A stretch of DNA of 64,000 nucleotides from Dictyobacter vulcani (GCF_008974265.1 NZ_BKZW01000001.1:4030001-4094000); one strand, 5' to 3'. Numbered from the stretch's first letter, positions 47,530-58,356 are shown. The notes: generated by a model not told the origin, from the letters alone. Numbers and translations: made by a program.

Positions 47530-49316
47530 TGGGGGGGAGGGAGCATCCTGCAACTCTGGTGTTTCTGATTGTTGATGGTTGGGTGGGACAACTGGTAGCG
47601 TTACGTGAAATGTACACCCTGTGCCTTGATTGTTTTCTAACCAGATTTGTCCCCATGACGATCTATAATGGCTTTCGCCACATAGAGCCCGAGCCCGATG
47701 CCTGCATAGTGCTGGCTGGCCGTATTTTGAATGCGGTAGAAGCGTTCAAAGATATGATCAAAATGTTCGGGATTGACCCCGATCCCCTGGTCCTTTACGC
47801 TGATGTGATAACTGTTGCTTTGTACTTGCAGTTTAACGATAACCTGACCCCATGCGGCGAATATTTGACGGCATTGTCCAGAACATTGCCGATGACTTGC
47901 TCAATGCGGGCCCGGTCAGCTACTACTTTAGCGTCTTGCACCGCGATTTCTAATGTCAGGAGATGCTGTTCAGCGCTGGCCTGTATCGAACGCACCAGGT
48001 CGGTCAGCACCGCTGCTAGCTCGAAGGTTTCATAGTGCAGGTGTATCTGTCCCCATTGCACCTGTGAAAGATCCAATAGATCATTGACCAGCCGTTCCAG
48101 GTGTTCCGTCTGGCTCTGGATAATGCTCAGGCTGCGTAAATCCTGGTTTTCTGGCAAGTCGTTGGCGGGATTCTCGCTACTACGCAGTTTATGGAGTCGC
48201 CGTTCGATACGCCGCACGAGATGCTGGGTGTAGCCCTTGATTGCGGTAAGGGGTGTGCGCAATTCATGTGAGACAACAGAGACAAAATCATCCTTTAATT
48301 TTTCTACCTGTTTGCTGGATGTCACATCATTAACGACGGCTACAACTCCGACTGGCTTACCTGCATGTTCGCTTGCATCGCGCAGGGGGCCGCACTGATA
48401 TTGAGTGTGAGTGGAACGCGTACATCCTCTTTGCCGGCTACCAATTCCTGATTTTTCACCGTCTGACCACTGAGTGCTTGCGTAATAATATCTGCCAGTC
48501 GTGGGAGCCAGGATGGTCCTTCACTGGCAGCGGCCAGTGTTTGTATTGGCACGCCCGGAGTGAACTCTGTCTGGGTCTGGATTAACATTTGTTCGGCTGA
48601 TTTGTTCAGTGACGTAATAGCTCCCCTGGCGTCGGTAATCACCAGACCCTCAGCCATGCTACCAATAATTAACTCCAGGCGCATCCGTTCAAGTTCCGCC
48701 TCACGCCAGAGTGCGTTTTCCCGTTCGCGTAAGCGCACATTATCCAGCGCGACCGCGGCATAGTCTGCAATCATGGTGGTTAGCTGGAGTAACTCTTCGT
48801 CAAATGTTCCCACCTTCTCATCAAAGAGACTGAGCATACCAATGATCCGGTTCTCTACTGTCAGAGGAATATTTAAGCAGGAACCAATGGTAGTACTGGA
48901 GATCTCACCAGCACCACGGCGCTGGGCGAGTTCATCGGGTGCATCAAAGTAGGCGCTCCGGGCTAATTGCTCGGGGTGAGGTTGGGAAAATTCAGCGCAT
49001 TAGATGCGCTGGCAATACGTTGAATCATGGATTCTAAAAAGGAGGCATTGAGTGGGTAGCAGGGAATGATAAAGAGGTCAAAAGGATCGCCGGTCAGGAG
49101 AATACAACAAGCTGAGAAACTATAGAGATCTTGCAATGCTGCCAGCAGGGCACGGTGAACCTGAAAACGATCCAGGGCAGCCACGAACTGTTTCCCGATG
49201 GTATTGAGATATTCCATTTCCCGTTTAAGCGCGCTTAAGCGGTCCGCACTCGGTCCATTTGGAGAGCGGCAGGAGATATCCGTAGTATGTGACTCAGATT
49301 GAACACTGCTCTCCAT
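47512..49316 (-). CDS. GAF-PAS sensor histidine kinase with four frameshifts
   Basis: Reading through four single-base deletions (homopolymers at about 48975, 48387, 47844 and 47653) gives ~600 aa. The order is a GAF domain (about 40-210), a PAS domain (LIIGSMAEGLVITDARG), HisKA with FVSVVSHELRTPL, and HATPase with DNAVKYSP, DQGIGV, HIFERFYR and GIGLGLYVAKAII. There is no membrane helix, so it is cytosolic. The shifts all sit in short G or C runs and the domains are otherwise undamaged, favouring sequencing error. The exact stop depends on the 7-G run at 47531-47537. The gene follows the 125-aa ORF by 9 nt. Confidence 0.78.
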
Positions 49317-49325
49317 GCGGCCCCC

Positions 49326-49703
49326 TTACTGCAAATGTTGTAATTGATGCGTTACTTCTTCATGAAGGGGTGGACCGATGAGATCACCGGTCAGTTCACG
49401 CAATCCAGCAAAACACTCATCTAACAGGGCACTGAGCCCTTGTGCCAGTTCATATGCAGTAATGCCACTGAGTTGTTCATGGATAACGGATGGAATAAGA
49501 TCTGTATAAGGACGATTAACTAAACAGCTAAGAAATGGATACGTATCTTTGATACGTTTAGCGGCACTTTGCACGAGAACACGAGTAGTAGCTTTCCCTA
49601 AATAGGGGGCGACTCGCTCATCAATCAACCCAATGGCCTTCAGGTACGCCTCTGTAACTTGCTCACGGGAGACGGAAGAGGAGTTGTCATGTATGGGTAA
49701 CAC
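49326..49703 (-). CDS. 125-aa protein preceding the GAF-PAS kinase
   Basis: A helical, soluble protein with no membrane segment. It includes YLGKATTRVLVQSAAKR, YPFLSCLVNRPYTDLIP and a C-terminal EEVTHQLQHL. It ends 9 nt before the kinase start, so the two form an operon and may act in one signalling pathway. No family is recognised. Confidence 0.65.
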   Translation of the reverse strand: MLPIHDNSSSVSREQVTEAYLKAIGLIDERVAPYLGKATTRVLVQSAAKRIKDTYPFLSCLVNRPYTDLIPSVIHEQLSGITAYELAQGLSALLDECFAGLRELTGDLIGPPLHEEVTHQLQHLQ

Positions 49704-49894
49704 TGTTTCCTCCCTTCGCTTGTTGCTAATGTGCTTCGATGTTTATTATAGCATAGTCACCTATATATTGTAAGTGGATAGTACCTACAACGATATTGCG
49801 ATTAATCACTATAGTTTATCTACTCTTGTATATTTAAATTGTCACTTCTAATAAAAACGTCAGATATGTTACTGTTATGAAATTTATGATGCAG

Positions 49895-49933
49895 ATGAAA
49901 AAGCTCGGCTTTTCATAAAGCCGAGCTTTTTCA
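49895..49933. terminator. terminator after the CDC48-like gene
   Basis: gaaaaagctcggcttt / aaagccgagctttttc is a near-perfect stem with A and T tracts on both sides. Confidence 0.85.
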
Positions 49934-49963
49934 GGTACCTCTAGTATTAGTATTTACTGAGAC

Positions 49964-52594
49964 TTAGACCAGTCCAAACAGGCGGGCAAGCCAGAGTCGG
50001 AAACCGCCCAGGGCTGGTTTTTCGGCTGGATTATTATAATCGGCGGCCATGTCGATCAGTCGTTGACGGCCGCGCTCCTGACGGCCGCGTTCTTCTTCTG
50101 CGGCTTCCTGGATTGAGTAGCGTTCTTGCTGCTCGTCGATGGCTCGGGCAAAATGTTCGGGCCGAATCAGGAAGCGTTTCGCTACGGTATCCGTAGTTTC
50201 TTGCGTTGTTGTTTGTGGCTCGGGATTGCCATTTGCCTCGATCGGGGCGGTATGTCCATCGGCTGTTTCAATAACTGGTGTGACGGAAACATGTCCCAAA
50301 CCAAGTCTTGGCGCGATCCATTCGCGTAGCGCAAACAGGGCGGCTCGACGGCAGATGGCTTCGATATCGGCACCACTTCTGCCTGGTGTGAGTTTGGCCA
50401 GTTCCTCGACAGTGATCTCTGGTGCGATTGGTCGCTCGCGCAGGTGAACTCCAAAGATAGCGCGACGCTCTTCTTCGCTGGGATACTGCAACTCAACGCC
50501 CAGGTCGAAGCGACCAGGACGCAGGAGGGCTGGATCGATCATGTCTGGTCGATTGGTCGCGGCCAGCACGATAACTCCTTCGCGGCCTTCGATGCCATCC
50601 ATCTCAGTGAGCAATTGGGCTATAACGCGGTCGCCGACATTGCCATCATTGCCACTGCCACGGCGTGGTGCCAGTGCGTCAAGTTCATCAAAAAAGACGA
50701 TACAGGGGGCGGCCTGTTTGGCGCGTCTGAACACTTCACGAATACCCTTCTCGGATTCACCAACCCACTTGGAGAGCAATTCTGGTCCTTTGATCGAGAT
50801 GAAGCTGGCTTCACATTGATTCGCCAGCGCACGGGCAATCAACGTTTTACCAGATCCCGGAGGGCCAGAAAGGATTACACCGCGTGGCGGTTCGACATGG
50901 GCATTGCTATATATCTCTGGATAGCGCAGTGGCCATTCGACGCTCTCGGTGAGCATGTTTTTGGTATACTCGAGTCCCCCAATGTCATCCCAGGAAGTGT
51001 CGCTAACTTCTACATATACTTCACGCGTTGTTGATGGCTCAACCTCGCGCAGGGCAGCCTGGAAGTCGGCCATGGTGATATTAAGATTCACCAGTGTCTC
51101 ATAGGGAATATAGCCGCGCTGGTAGTCGATATATGGTAATACACGGCGCAGGGCGATCATGGCTGCCTCACGACATAAGGATTCCAGGTCGGCTCCGACG
51201 AAACCAGGTGTGAGCTGGGCCAGACGTTGGACATCTACGTCGTTGGCGAGTGCGGCATCATGACTATGAATCTGCAGGATTTCCATGCGTCCGCGCACAT
51301 CCGGAACGCGCAGGGCGATCTCACGATCAAAGCGTCCAGGACGGCGGATGGCTGGATCAAGTGCGTTTGGCTGGTTGGTCGCACCAATAATTACAACCTG
51401 TCCACGGGACTCCAGACCATCCATCAAGGCCAGGAGCTGTCCGACAATGCGGCGCTCGACCTCTCCACCCGTTTCAGCACGTTTTGGTGCCAGGGCGTCG
51501 ATCTCATCGATAAAGATGACACTGGGCGCTTTCCGTTGGGCTTCCTGGAAGACTGAGCGCAGGCGCGATTCGCTTTCACCATAGAATTTATTAATGATTT
51601 CTGGTCCATTGATGATGAAAAAGGTCGCTTTGGTCTCAGCTGCGACTACGCGTGCGATCAATGTCTTACCGGTGCCTGGAGGTCCATACAGGAGCACTCC
51701 TTTGGGCGGCTCGACGCCTAAGCGGTCAAAAACGGCTGGATATTTCAGTGGCAGTTCAAGCATCTCCCGAATGCGCTGGAGCTCTTTGCCAAGTCCGCCA
51801 ATGTCTTCATAACCGACCCGTTTAGGGGCACCATTATTGGCACCGCGTGCCTGGGCGCGTACAACGGTTCCAGGTTGGACCAGTACCGCCTCCACTTCGG
51901 TGTTTGCCGCTGGTGATGCTACGATTGGGAGCTCGCCGGTTTTCTGGCGATTTTGCAATGTATAGGCGGGCGTAGGTGGATTCGTGCCGATAATTAAAAA
52001 TTCACGGGCCGCTGTGCCCGGGGTACCCACCCGTAGCAGGTCGCCGATAGTAACGGGCAAACCAACCAGGTAACGTACGATATATTGCAAGTCGGATTCC
52101 TGGATTGGTGCACCGCCGCTCAGTGGCAGGATGGTGATTTTTTCGGCCGCACTGACTCTGGCTTTGTGCACATGCACGTGTTCACCCAGGCCAGATGCGC
52201 TATTCTGGCGTACCTGGCTATCCATTTGAATTGATTGTTGACCGCGATCAACCAGGGCACTGGGAACGACTTTGGCGGCGGTGGTGCGTGATCCTTCAAT
52301 CATGATGATATCGCCGGACTGACAGCCCAGGCGGGCCATATCACTGGGATCGATGCGTGCAGCGCCACGCCCGACCTGGAAACCCTCGACGACGATCAAC
52401 GACAAACGATCTTCCGTGGAATCTGTGGCTGCTTCTGCTGTTGATCCATTGGTCGCCTGCTCTGCATCCTCGGCAACCAGTTTGGTTGTGGTATGCTTTG
52501 ATGCCTCGCCTGCAAGTCTGGTCGTAGTCTGCGTTGGCGAGTCGGAGCTATTGTTTTCTGTATTTGTATTGGGAGTAGTATGTGGCTCCTGCAT
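49964..52594 (-). CDS. CDC48/p97-type AAA+ ATPase with two AAA domains
   Basis: 876 aa from the ATG at 52594 (AGAGAGGA upstream). After a ~65-residue Thr/Ala/Glu-rich, disordered N-terminus comes a CDC48-N-like double-psi barrel (about 65-250: RIDPSDMARLGCQSGDIIMI, ILPLSGG). AAA1 has GPPGTGKT, VIFIDEIDALAP and RRPGRFDREI. AAA2 has GPPGSGKT, IVFFDELDALAPRRG and LRPGRFDLGV. The YED/WDDIGGL linkers are conserved. This is the archaeal/eukaryotic unfoldase architecture, found in few bacterial lineages. It probably unfolds proteins for degradation or disassembly. The partner protease is not evident. Confidence 0.95.
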   Translation of the reverse strand: MQEPHTTPNTNTENNSSDSPTQTTTRLAGEASKHTTTKLVAEDAEQATNGSTAEAATDSTEDRLSLIVVEGFQVGRGAARIDPSDMARLGCQSGDIIMIEGSRTTAAKVVPSALVDRGQQSIQMDSQVRQNSASGLGEHVHVHKARVSAAEKITILPLSGGAPIQESDLQYIVRYLVGLPVTIGDLLRVGTPGTAAREFLIIGTNPPTPAYTLQNRQKTGELPIVASPAANTEVEAVLVQPGTVVRAQARGANNGAPKRVGYEDIGGLGKELQRIREMLELPLKYPAVFDRLGVEPPKGVLLYGPPGTGKTLIARVVAAETKATFFIINGPEIINKFYGESESRLRSVFQEAQRKAPSVIFIDEIDALAPKRAETGGEVERRIVGQLLALMDGLESRGQVVIIGATNQPNALDPAIRRPGRFDREIALRVPDVRGRMEILQIHSHDAALANDVDVQRLAQLTPGFVGADLESLCREAAMIALRRVLPYIDYQRGYIPYETLVNLNITMADFQAALREVEPSTTREVYVEVSDTSWDDIGGLEYTKNMLTESVEWPLRYPEIYSNAHVEPPRGVILSGPPGSGKTLIARALANQCEASFISIKGPELLSKWVGESEKGIREVFRRAKQAAPCIVFFDELDALAPRRGSGNDGNVGDRVIAQLLTEMDGIEGREGVIVLAATNRPDMIDPALLRPGRFDLGVELQYPSEEERRAIFGVHLRERPIAPEITVEELAKLTPGRSGADIEAICRRAALFALREWIAPRLGLGHVSVTPVIETADGHTAPIEANGNPEPQTTTQETTDTVAKRFLIRPEHFARAIDEQQERYSIQEAAEEERGRQERGRQRLIDMAADYNNPAEKPALGGFRLWLARLFGLV

Positions 52595-52745
52595 ATATCC
52601 TCTCTTTACATCCACGAAGAAATTTGGGTCTTGTTGGTGACATTATATTGGCCGAGACCAACGCAACTTTTTTATCATCAATGGTCCTGAAATTATGAAT
52701 AAATTCTGATGCATAAGGCATGTACGAGACAGTGGAGAGAAAGTT

Positions 52746-52793
52746 AGAACCGAGATCCGGGTTGCCTATTCGGGCTACTCAAATCTCGGTTCT
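52746..52793. terminator. hairpin after the formate dehydrogenase operon
   Basis: agaaccgagat / atctcggttct is an 11-bp stem with an inner GC-rich stem. T-rich sequence follows on the plus strand only, so termination on the operon strand may be weak. Confidence 0.5.
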
Positions 52794-52861
52794 TGTTCTT
52801 GTTTGTTGCTCAATGGTGTGAGCGATGTTCACGATGGCCTGTTAAGCGCACGTCACCACTA

Positions 52862-53986
52862 CTAACGTCGGGCGTTCCACAATGAGGTGCGAGCATCAGC
52901 GCTGGAAACATGGCCGGCTTCAACGACGGTTTTCCGCAGGAAGTAACCGCCGAGCAGCACCAGCAGGGAAACGATCAGACCGAGGCCACCGCGCTTCTTT
53001 TTCCTGGGAGAGACTGGTTGTTTCTTAAATAATAACCAGGTCTGTAAGAGCCATGGCAAAACCAGGCCGCTTCCAAACATCATACTCCAGAAGGTTGGAC
53101 CTTTTTCGCGCGGGCCGGTGCCTACCAGTGCTCTGGCGGCGCGACCAGTGATGCGTAAAAAGGCCAGCAGGTTGACCAGTTCGATCAGCATGTTTACCCA
53201 TTCAATGCGCTCCAGCTTATGCAGGGTTTTTACTGGAGCACCCACAATGCGCAGGATACATGAGATCAGCGCAGTGCTGGTTGAGAAGGCAGACGAGACG
53301 AACAGAGCGCCGAGCATGCGGCTCCGGGACCAGACTGCAATACTGGTTGCTGCCAGCAGGACGCCGGTATAGCCACTGAGGAAGATGGCGAAAATGCTAC
53401 CAGGTACCGCCAGTGCTCGTTGTGGCAGTCTGGCCAGCAGCTTTGCGCCCCACCATTTTCCCAATAGTCCATCACGGGCGGCCTGAATTACTGCGGTCAG
53501 GGCGCTAAACATTGAAAAGGTGAGCAAGCCCCAGACGCCCATCGACATCGGTGACTTCACTTTAAAGACCCGCATCATATTTAAGAATTTTTTGGGCTGA
53601 CCCAGATCCTTGATCAGCAATGGCGGACAGGGCAGGAGTGCGAGCAGGGAGGCGTAGTAGCCTACGCGAGCCACGATGCGATCTTCTTTAGCACCGAAGA
53701 GTGAAGCGATCGTCGCGAGCACATAGCAACCTCCGGCCAATCCACCCATGAAAAAATACCAGATGATCTCCCAACTCCAGACAGGAGCTTTGAGGGCTGG
53801 ATAGTCATAATATGATTTTTCTTGTAGCTCTCGTACCGGATCGGGCCGATAGCCAGTAGTCCAGACTGCCAGTGTTTCCAGGAGCGTGGGTTGTGGGAGC
53901 TGACTGCTTGTTGGCCATTTATTCTCCCGCTCCTTATTGACTGGAAGCGTGCTGCTGCTTGTTTCTGAGACACGTGTGTTATCCAT
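52862..53986 (-). CDS. NrfD/PsrC-type membrane anchor of formate dehydrogenase
   Basis: About 374 aa from the ATG at 53986. Roughly eight to nine transmembrane helices follow a ~70-residue cytosolic N-terminus. WEIIWYFFMGGLAGGCYVL and KDLGQPKKFLNMMRVFKVKSPMS are characteristic of the NrfD/PsrC family, which passes electrons from the iron-sulfur subunit to the quinone pool. It starts 14 nt after the fdhB stop, in one operon with fdhA. This replaces the cytochrome b subunit found in enterobacterial formate dehydrogenase-N. Confidence 0.88.
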   Translation of the reverse strand: MDNTRVSETSSSTLPVNKERENKWPTSSQLPQPTLLETLAVWTTGYRPDPVRELQEKSYYDYPALKAPVWSWEIIWYFFMGGLAGGCYVLATIASLFGAKEDRIVARVGYYASLLALLPCPPLLIKDLGQPKKFLNMMRVFKVKSPMSMGVWGLLTFSMFSALTAVIQAARDGLLGKWWGAKLLARLPQRALAVPGSIFAIFLSGYTGVLLAATSIAVWSRSRMLGALFVSSAFSTSTALISCILRIVGAPVKTLHKLERIEWVNMLIELVNLLAFLRITGRAARALVGTGPREKGPTFWSMMFGSGLVLPWLLQTWLLFKKQPVSPRKKKRGGLGLIVSLLVLLGGYFLRKTVVEAGHVSSADARTSLWNARR

Positions 53987-53999
53987 GAAATGCCTCAAC

Positions 54000-54995
54000 C
54001 TATTCTTTATTACTGAAAAAGAAGATACTCATCAAGCCCATCAGCAGCGCGGTAATGATGGTTCCCAGTGAAGTGGGAAGCACATGGTTGCTTGGGCGCG
54101 CTGGATTTGCTGGTAGGTTGTATACTTCGGGTTCGTCCAGCAGTAAAAAGAAAGAGTGGAGTCCTCCTTCCAGAATCTTGTCATCGGCGCCATACAGACT
54201 GGCCTCGCTAACGCCGTGCTCCTGCAGGAGCCCCAGGCGCTCTTGCGCATTTTTCTTGAGTTCCTGCACCTCGCCGAATTGGATTGATTCAGTGGGACAG
54301 GCCTTGGCACATGCCGGTTTCATGCCGTCCTTCAAGCGATCATAGCACAGGGTACATTTGTGTGCCTGACCATCGCCTCCGGTATCGCGGGCAATGACGC
54401 CAAACGGACAGGCGACGACGCAGTAGCCACAGCCATTGCAGATATCCTGTTGTACATAGACCGTGTCGTATTCAGTGTGAATAATTGCTCCTGTTGGACA
54501 CGCTTCCTGACAGGGTGCATTGGCGCAATGTTTACAGACATCACTATGCATCAGCCAGCGGTCACTGTTAAAAAATGGCAGGGCTGTACCCGGTGGTGTC
54601 GCAGGAATGGCTTCAGCACTATCCATTGGTTGGAAAAGGGATAATTTTGGTAGCGTACTGCTTGTTTGTTGTGCTGACTGTCCTGTTCCGGCTGGAATGC
54701 GGCGCTCGATCTGCTCGATAAACTGCACATGTCGCCAGGTGGTGGCACCAAGATGCTGGGTATTATCATAACTGGTGCCGCTCCAATCCGGCGTGGCGGC
54801 TGGCAGCTGGTTCCATTGTTTGCAGGCGATCTCACACGCTTTACAGCCGATACACAAACTTGTATCAGTGAAGAAGCCTAGCGCAGGCTCTTCTGGTGGC
54901 GGTGTTTCTTTGTGTAAGAGGGTCAGCAGCTGTGGTAGCTGCTTGACCCCTTGCGCAATGGACGAAACACTTTCTCGTCCACGTTGTTCTAACAT
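54000..54995 (-). CDS. formate dehydrogenase iron-sulfur (beta) subunit
   Basis: 331 aa. Four ferredoxin-type Cys clusters are seen: CIGCKACEIACKQWN, CKHCANAPCQEACP, CNGCGYCVVACPFG and CTLCYDRLKDGMKPACAKACP. A C-terminal hydrophobic helix (GTIITALLMGLMSIFFF) anchors it in the membrane. It carries electrons from the selenoprotein subunit to the NrfD-like anchor. It begins 20 nt after the fdhA stop. The ATG is preceded by GAGAGGA. Confidence 0.92.
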   Translation of the reverse strand: MLEQRGRESVSSIAQGVKQLPQLLTLLHKETPPPEEPALGFFTDTSLCIGCKACEIACKQWNQLPAATPDWSGTSYDNTQHLGATTWRHVQFIEQIERRIPAGTGQSAQQTSSTLPKLSLFQPMDSAEAIPATPPGTALPFFNSDRWLMHSDVCKHCANAPCQEACPTGAIIHTEYDTVYVQQDICNGCGYCVVACPFGVIARDTGGDGQAHKCTLCYDRLKDGMKPACAKACPTESIQFGEVQELKKNAQERLGLLQEHGVSEASLYGADDKILEGGLHSFFLLLDEPEVYNLPANPARPSNHVLPTSLGTIITALLMGLMSIFFFSNKE

Positions 54996-55015
54996 TGCCT
55001 GTGGGTCCTCTCTAC

Positions 55016-58000
55016 TTATGAAAGGCGTCCAGGACGCACGTTACAGGTAAAGGCCTTGGCCTCTTCAATACTTACGTTGGGCTCAAGCACGGAATGGGTC
55101 AGATCATTCGCGATACTGCCAGTGCTCTTCCCCTGGAAGCCCCAATGGAAAGGGAGTCCAATCTGGTGCACGACGCGACCACGAATGCGCAGCGGTTGCA
55201 GACGACGGGTAACCATCGCTCGCGCCTCAATCTCACCCCGTGGTGTTTTCAACACCATCCAGCTTCCATGCACAATCTGTCGCTCTGCTGCCAGTTCTGG
55301 ACTGATCTCGGCGAACAGTGATGGCTGCAGGGCGTTGAGCCAGGGCATCCACCTCGTCATCGGACCACTGACATGATGCTCGGTGAGCCGATAGGTAGTA
55401 ATCACGACTGGATAGTCTGGATCTCCTATGCTGGCCAGTCGATTGTCTTTTCGATTCTTATGGAACTTGGCGGCTGGATTGCTCTGCTGCTTATAGAGAG
55501 CATTATGCACTGGTGATTCGGCGGCCTCATAATGGGTTGGGAGCGGTCCATCCTTCAGGCCTACTGGCGCATAGAGCCAGCCACGACCATCGGGTTTCAT
55601 GATAAATGGATTGGTCCCTGAAATGCCATCCATGCCAGTTGCCTTTGGATCAGGACGATAATCTGGTGCTTTGTCCACTGGAAAATCGGGAATATCCTTA
55701 CCCGTCCATTTTTTCTGCTCTTCATCCCACCAGATGTATTTCTTGCGCTCGGACCATGGTTTGCCTTCAGGATCGGCCGAGGCCCGGTTGTAGAGGATAC
55801 GCCGGTTAGCAGGCCAGGCAAAGCCCCAATCCAGGTTGGTTCCTCCATCGCTATGGCGCGAGGCGGCCCGATTTTTCCCAGGCTCTGGATAAACACCGCT
55901 ATAGATCCAGGATCCACAGGCCGTACTGCCATCATTTTTCAAGGCGGTGAAGGCTGGCACGTGGGGAGCCTCGCGGAAGCCATAGGTATTGGTGTTCCCC
56001 TCTTCGTCTTGCTTGCGAACATAGAAGCCGTTGAGTTCTTTCAGGACTAGCTCAGCATCCGGCTCATCCAGCAAGCGCGATCCCGGTTCTGGCTCAGCGC
56101 GATCATAATCCCAGGTCAGGGCTCGTAGCGCTTGATCTTTTGGCTCGGTACTGTCAGCATACAGGGCCTTCAGTCGTTTTCCCAGATCATAGATGAACCA
56201 GAGGTCCGAGCGGGCATCTCCGGGTGGATCGACCGCTTTATCGCGCCACTGGATCAGGCGCTGTGTATTGGTAAAGCTACCTTCCTTCTCTGTGGACGCG
56301 GCTGCCGGGAGCAAGAAGACCTCGGTCTTGATCTGCCTGGGATCCACTTCTTCAGGACCCTTATACCAGAATGTGGCTGATTCTACTTCATAGAGGTCGC
56401 GCACAACCATCCAATCCAACTGTGCCAGTGCCTTGCGCTGCATACGTGCATTGGTACTGCCGGCGGCTGGATTTTGTCCGAGCAGGAAGTAGCCTTTGAC
56501 TTTACCATCCAGCATGTCATAACTGGTATTGATATGTGAATGGTCGCCGATAATTTTTGGGAGCCAGTGATAGCCCCAGTCGTTTTCGGCTGTGGCGGCA
56601 TCCCCATACCAGGCTTTGAGCAGGCTGACAATGTATGAGGGGACATTCGACCACCAGCCAAGTTTCATGCCGGCGACATCGATGTATTCCTGCAATGTTT
56701 GCTGCGTGCGTTTATGCACATGCTGGTCTTTGCGCTCTCCCCAGGTAGTGGCTGTGGGACTATGTTGAGCTTCTGGTTTTGCGTCCAGCATCTCTGCGGG
56801 TTGAGGCATATAGCCGGCGAGCAGATCATACAGGGTTGGGACATCGGTTGAACCCTGGATCGATGCGTGTCCTCGTAGGGCCAGGATTCCACCACCAGGA
56901 CGTCCAATATTGCCCAGCAGTAATTGAATAATGGCGCCAGCACGAATAATTTGTACGCCTTTGGATTGTTGTGTCCAACCAACCGCGTAACACAATGCGC
57001 CGGTGCGCTCGCGTCCAGAGTTCTCAACCAGTGTCTGCACCACTTGCAGCCAGCTTTCCTGTGGCACACCGCACTCCGCCTCAACCATTTCAGGTGTATA
57101 GCGAGCGAAATGGCGGCGCATAATTTGCAGCACACAGCGTGGATTCTGCATGGTTGGATCTGTCAGAGGATTGTCGTTCTCGTCGCGCTGATAATCCCAG
57201 CTACTATGATCTGTATAGGTTTTAGACTCTTGATCATAGCCGGAGAAGAGTCCATCCAGGTCTTCTGTATCCTGGAAATCCTCACGAATCAGCATGGGAG
57301 CATTCGTATAGTTGGCGACATACTCGTGGAAATAGGCATTATTTTCTAACAAGTAGCGAATAATGGCCCCTAAAAACACGATATCGGATCCTGCTCGCGT
57401 GGGCACGTAAAGATTAGCCAGTGCCGATGTACGCGAAAAATGCGGATCAACATGAATGACCTTTGCGCCTCGTTCTTTGGCCTTCACGACGTTGGCAAAT
57501 CCGACCGGATGCGCCTCTGCCATGTTGCTGCCCATGATCAATATACAGTCGCTATTGACCAGATCTTGTGGAGATGTTGTGGCACCGCCACGTCCTACCG
57601 TTGTACCCAGACCGGGCACTGTAGAACTGTGTCATATACGGGCCTGGTTCTCAATCGAGACGATACCCAATCCAGCATTAAAGAGTTTTTTGATGACGTA
57701 GTTTTCTTCAACGTCCAGTGTCGCACCACCCAAAGAGGCTATGCCAAGGGTATGATTTACCTCCCGACCGTCCTCAAGGCGTTCCACAAAGGTCTCATCG
57801 CGCGATTTTTTTACACGTTGCGCGATCTGACCCATGGCCCAATCCAGCGTTTTGGTTTCCCAGTGATCACTGTAGGGAGCGCGATACAGCACTTTGGTCA
57901 GGCGGCTCGAATTGATGGTATATTGGAATGTCGCCGATCCCTTTGGACAGAGCGTGCCATGGTTAATAAAACTATCAGGATTGCCCTCAATATCAATAAC

Positions 58001-58198
58001 CTGACCATTTTTCACATAGACATTGAGACTGCAGCCGACCGCGCAATAAGGGCAGACACTGTGCACAACGCGTGCATCCCGAATGCGTGCTGCTTTATCC
58101 CGGCTTTCTCGGCTAAAGGGTTGTACCCTGGAGCCAATCTCCATCACATCCGTAAGCATTTTGGATGTGCGTCCTGGCTCGTTCGCATGTTCTTGCAT
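55016..58198 (-). CDS. formate dehydrogenase catalytic subunit, selenocysteine-containing
   Basis: About 1060 aa read through an in-frame TGA at 57632-57634 (residue 189). The start is the ATG at 58198 after AGAGGATA. The [4Fe-4S] motif is CPYCAVGC...TLCPKG. The context ENQARI-U-HSSTVPGLG matches the Sec site of E. coli FdnG/FdhF, and the frame is open on both sides. A bSECIS hairpin follows the UGA. Molybdopterin-binding segments (GSNMAEAHPVGF, QNPAAGSTNA) and the C-terminal MopD-like domain are present. No Tat signal is visible, so it is probably cytoplasmic-facing. It oxidises formate to CO2 and passes electrons through FdhB to the NrfD-like anchor. sel genes are not in the window. Confidence 0.93.
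57594..57634 (-). promoter_or_regulatory. bacterial SECIS element
   Basis: Starts with UGA. Exactly 18 nt later the apical loop GGUCU (57609-57613) closes the stem GUGCCC / GGGUAC, with a further CUAC / GUAG pairing. Loop sequence and spacing equal those of E. coli fdhF. It recruits SelB-Sec-tRNA. Confidence 0.9.
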
Positions 58199-58356
58199 AG
58201 CAATATCCTCTTCTAGGGAAGCAAATAAGCGTCTGCGTAAAGAAAAACCACTCTTGCTATTATTACCCTGGCACCACATCCCTTTAAATTAGCAACTGGC
58301 CTCTTTCGCTTCCTTCATCTGTTGTCATATTGTAGCATGCCTGATGTAAAGATAAA

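Noticed and set aside
50444..51034. 196-codon plus-strand frame inside the CDC48-like gene
   Set aside because: Antisense shadow of a gene with complete AAA motifs.
57440..58216. 258-codon plus-strand frame opposite the fdhA start
   Set aside because: Antisense shadow; the minus strand carries the Fe-S motif, the Sec site and the SECIS.
57632..58279. fdhA as two separate genes split at the TGA
   Set aside because: The two parts are in one frame with the conserved Sec context and a bSECIS; the apparent second start is a GTG inside the SECIS stem.
58216..58279. Twin-arginine signal (SLRRRLFAS) ahead of FdhA
   Set aside because: It lies upstream of the best start codon (58198, with a good ribosome site) and no hydrophobic segment follows.
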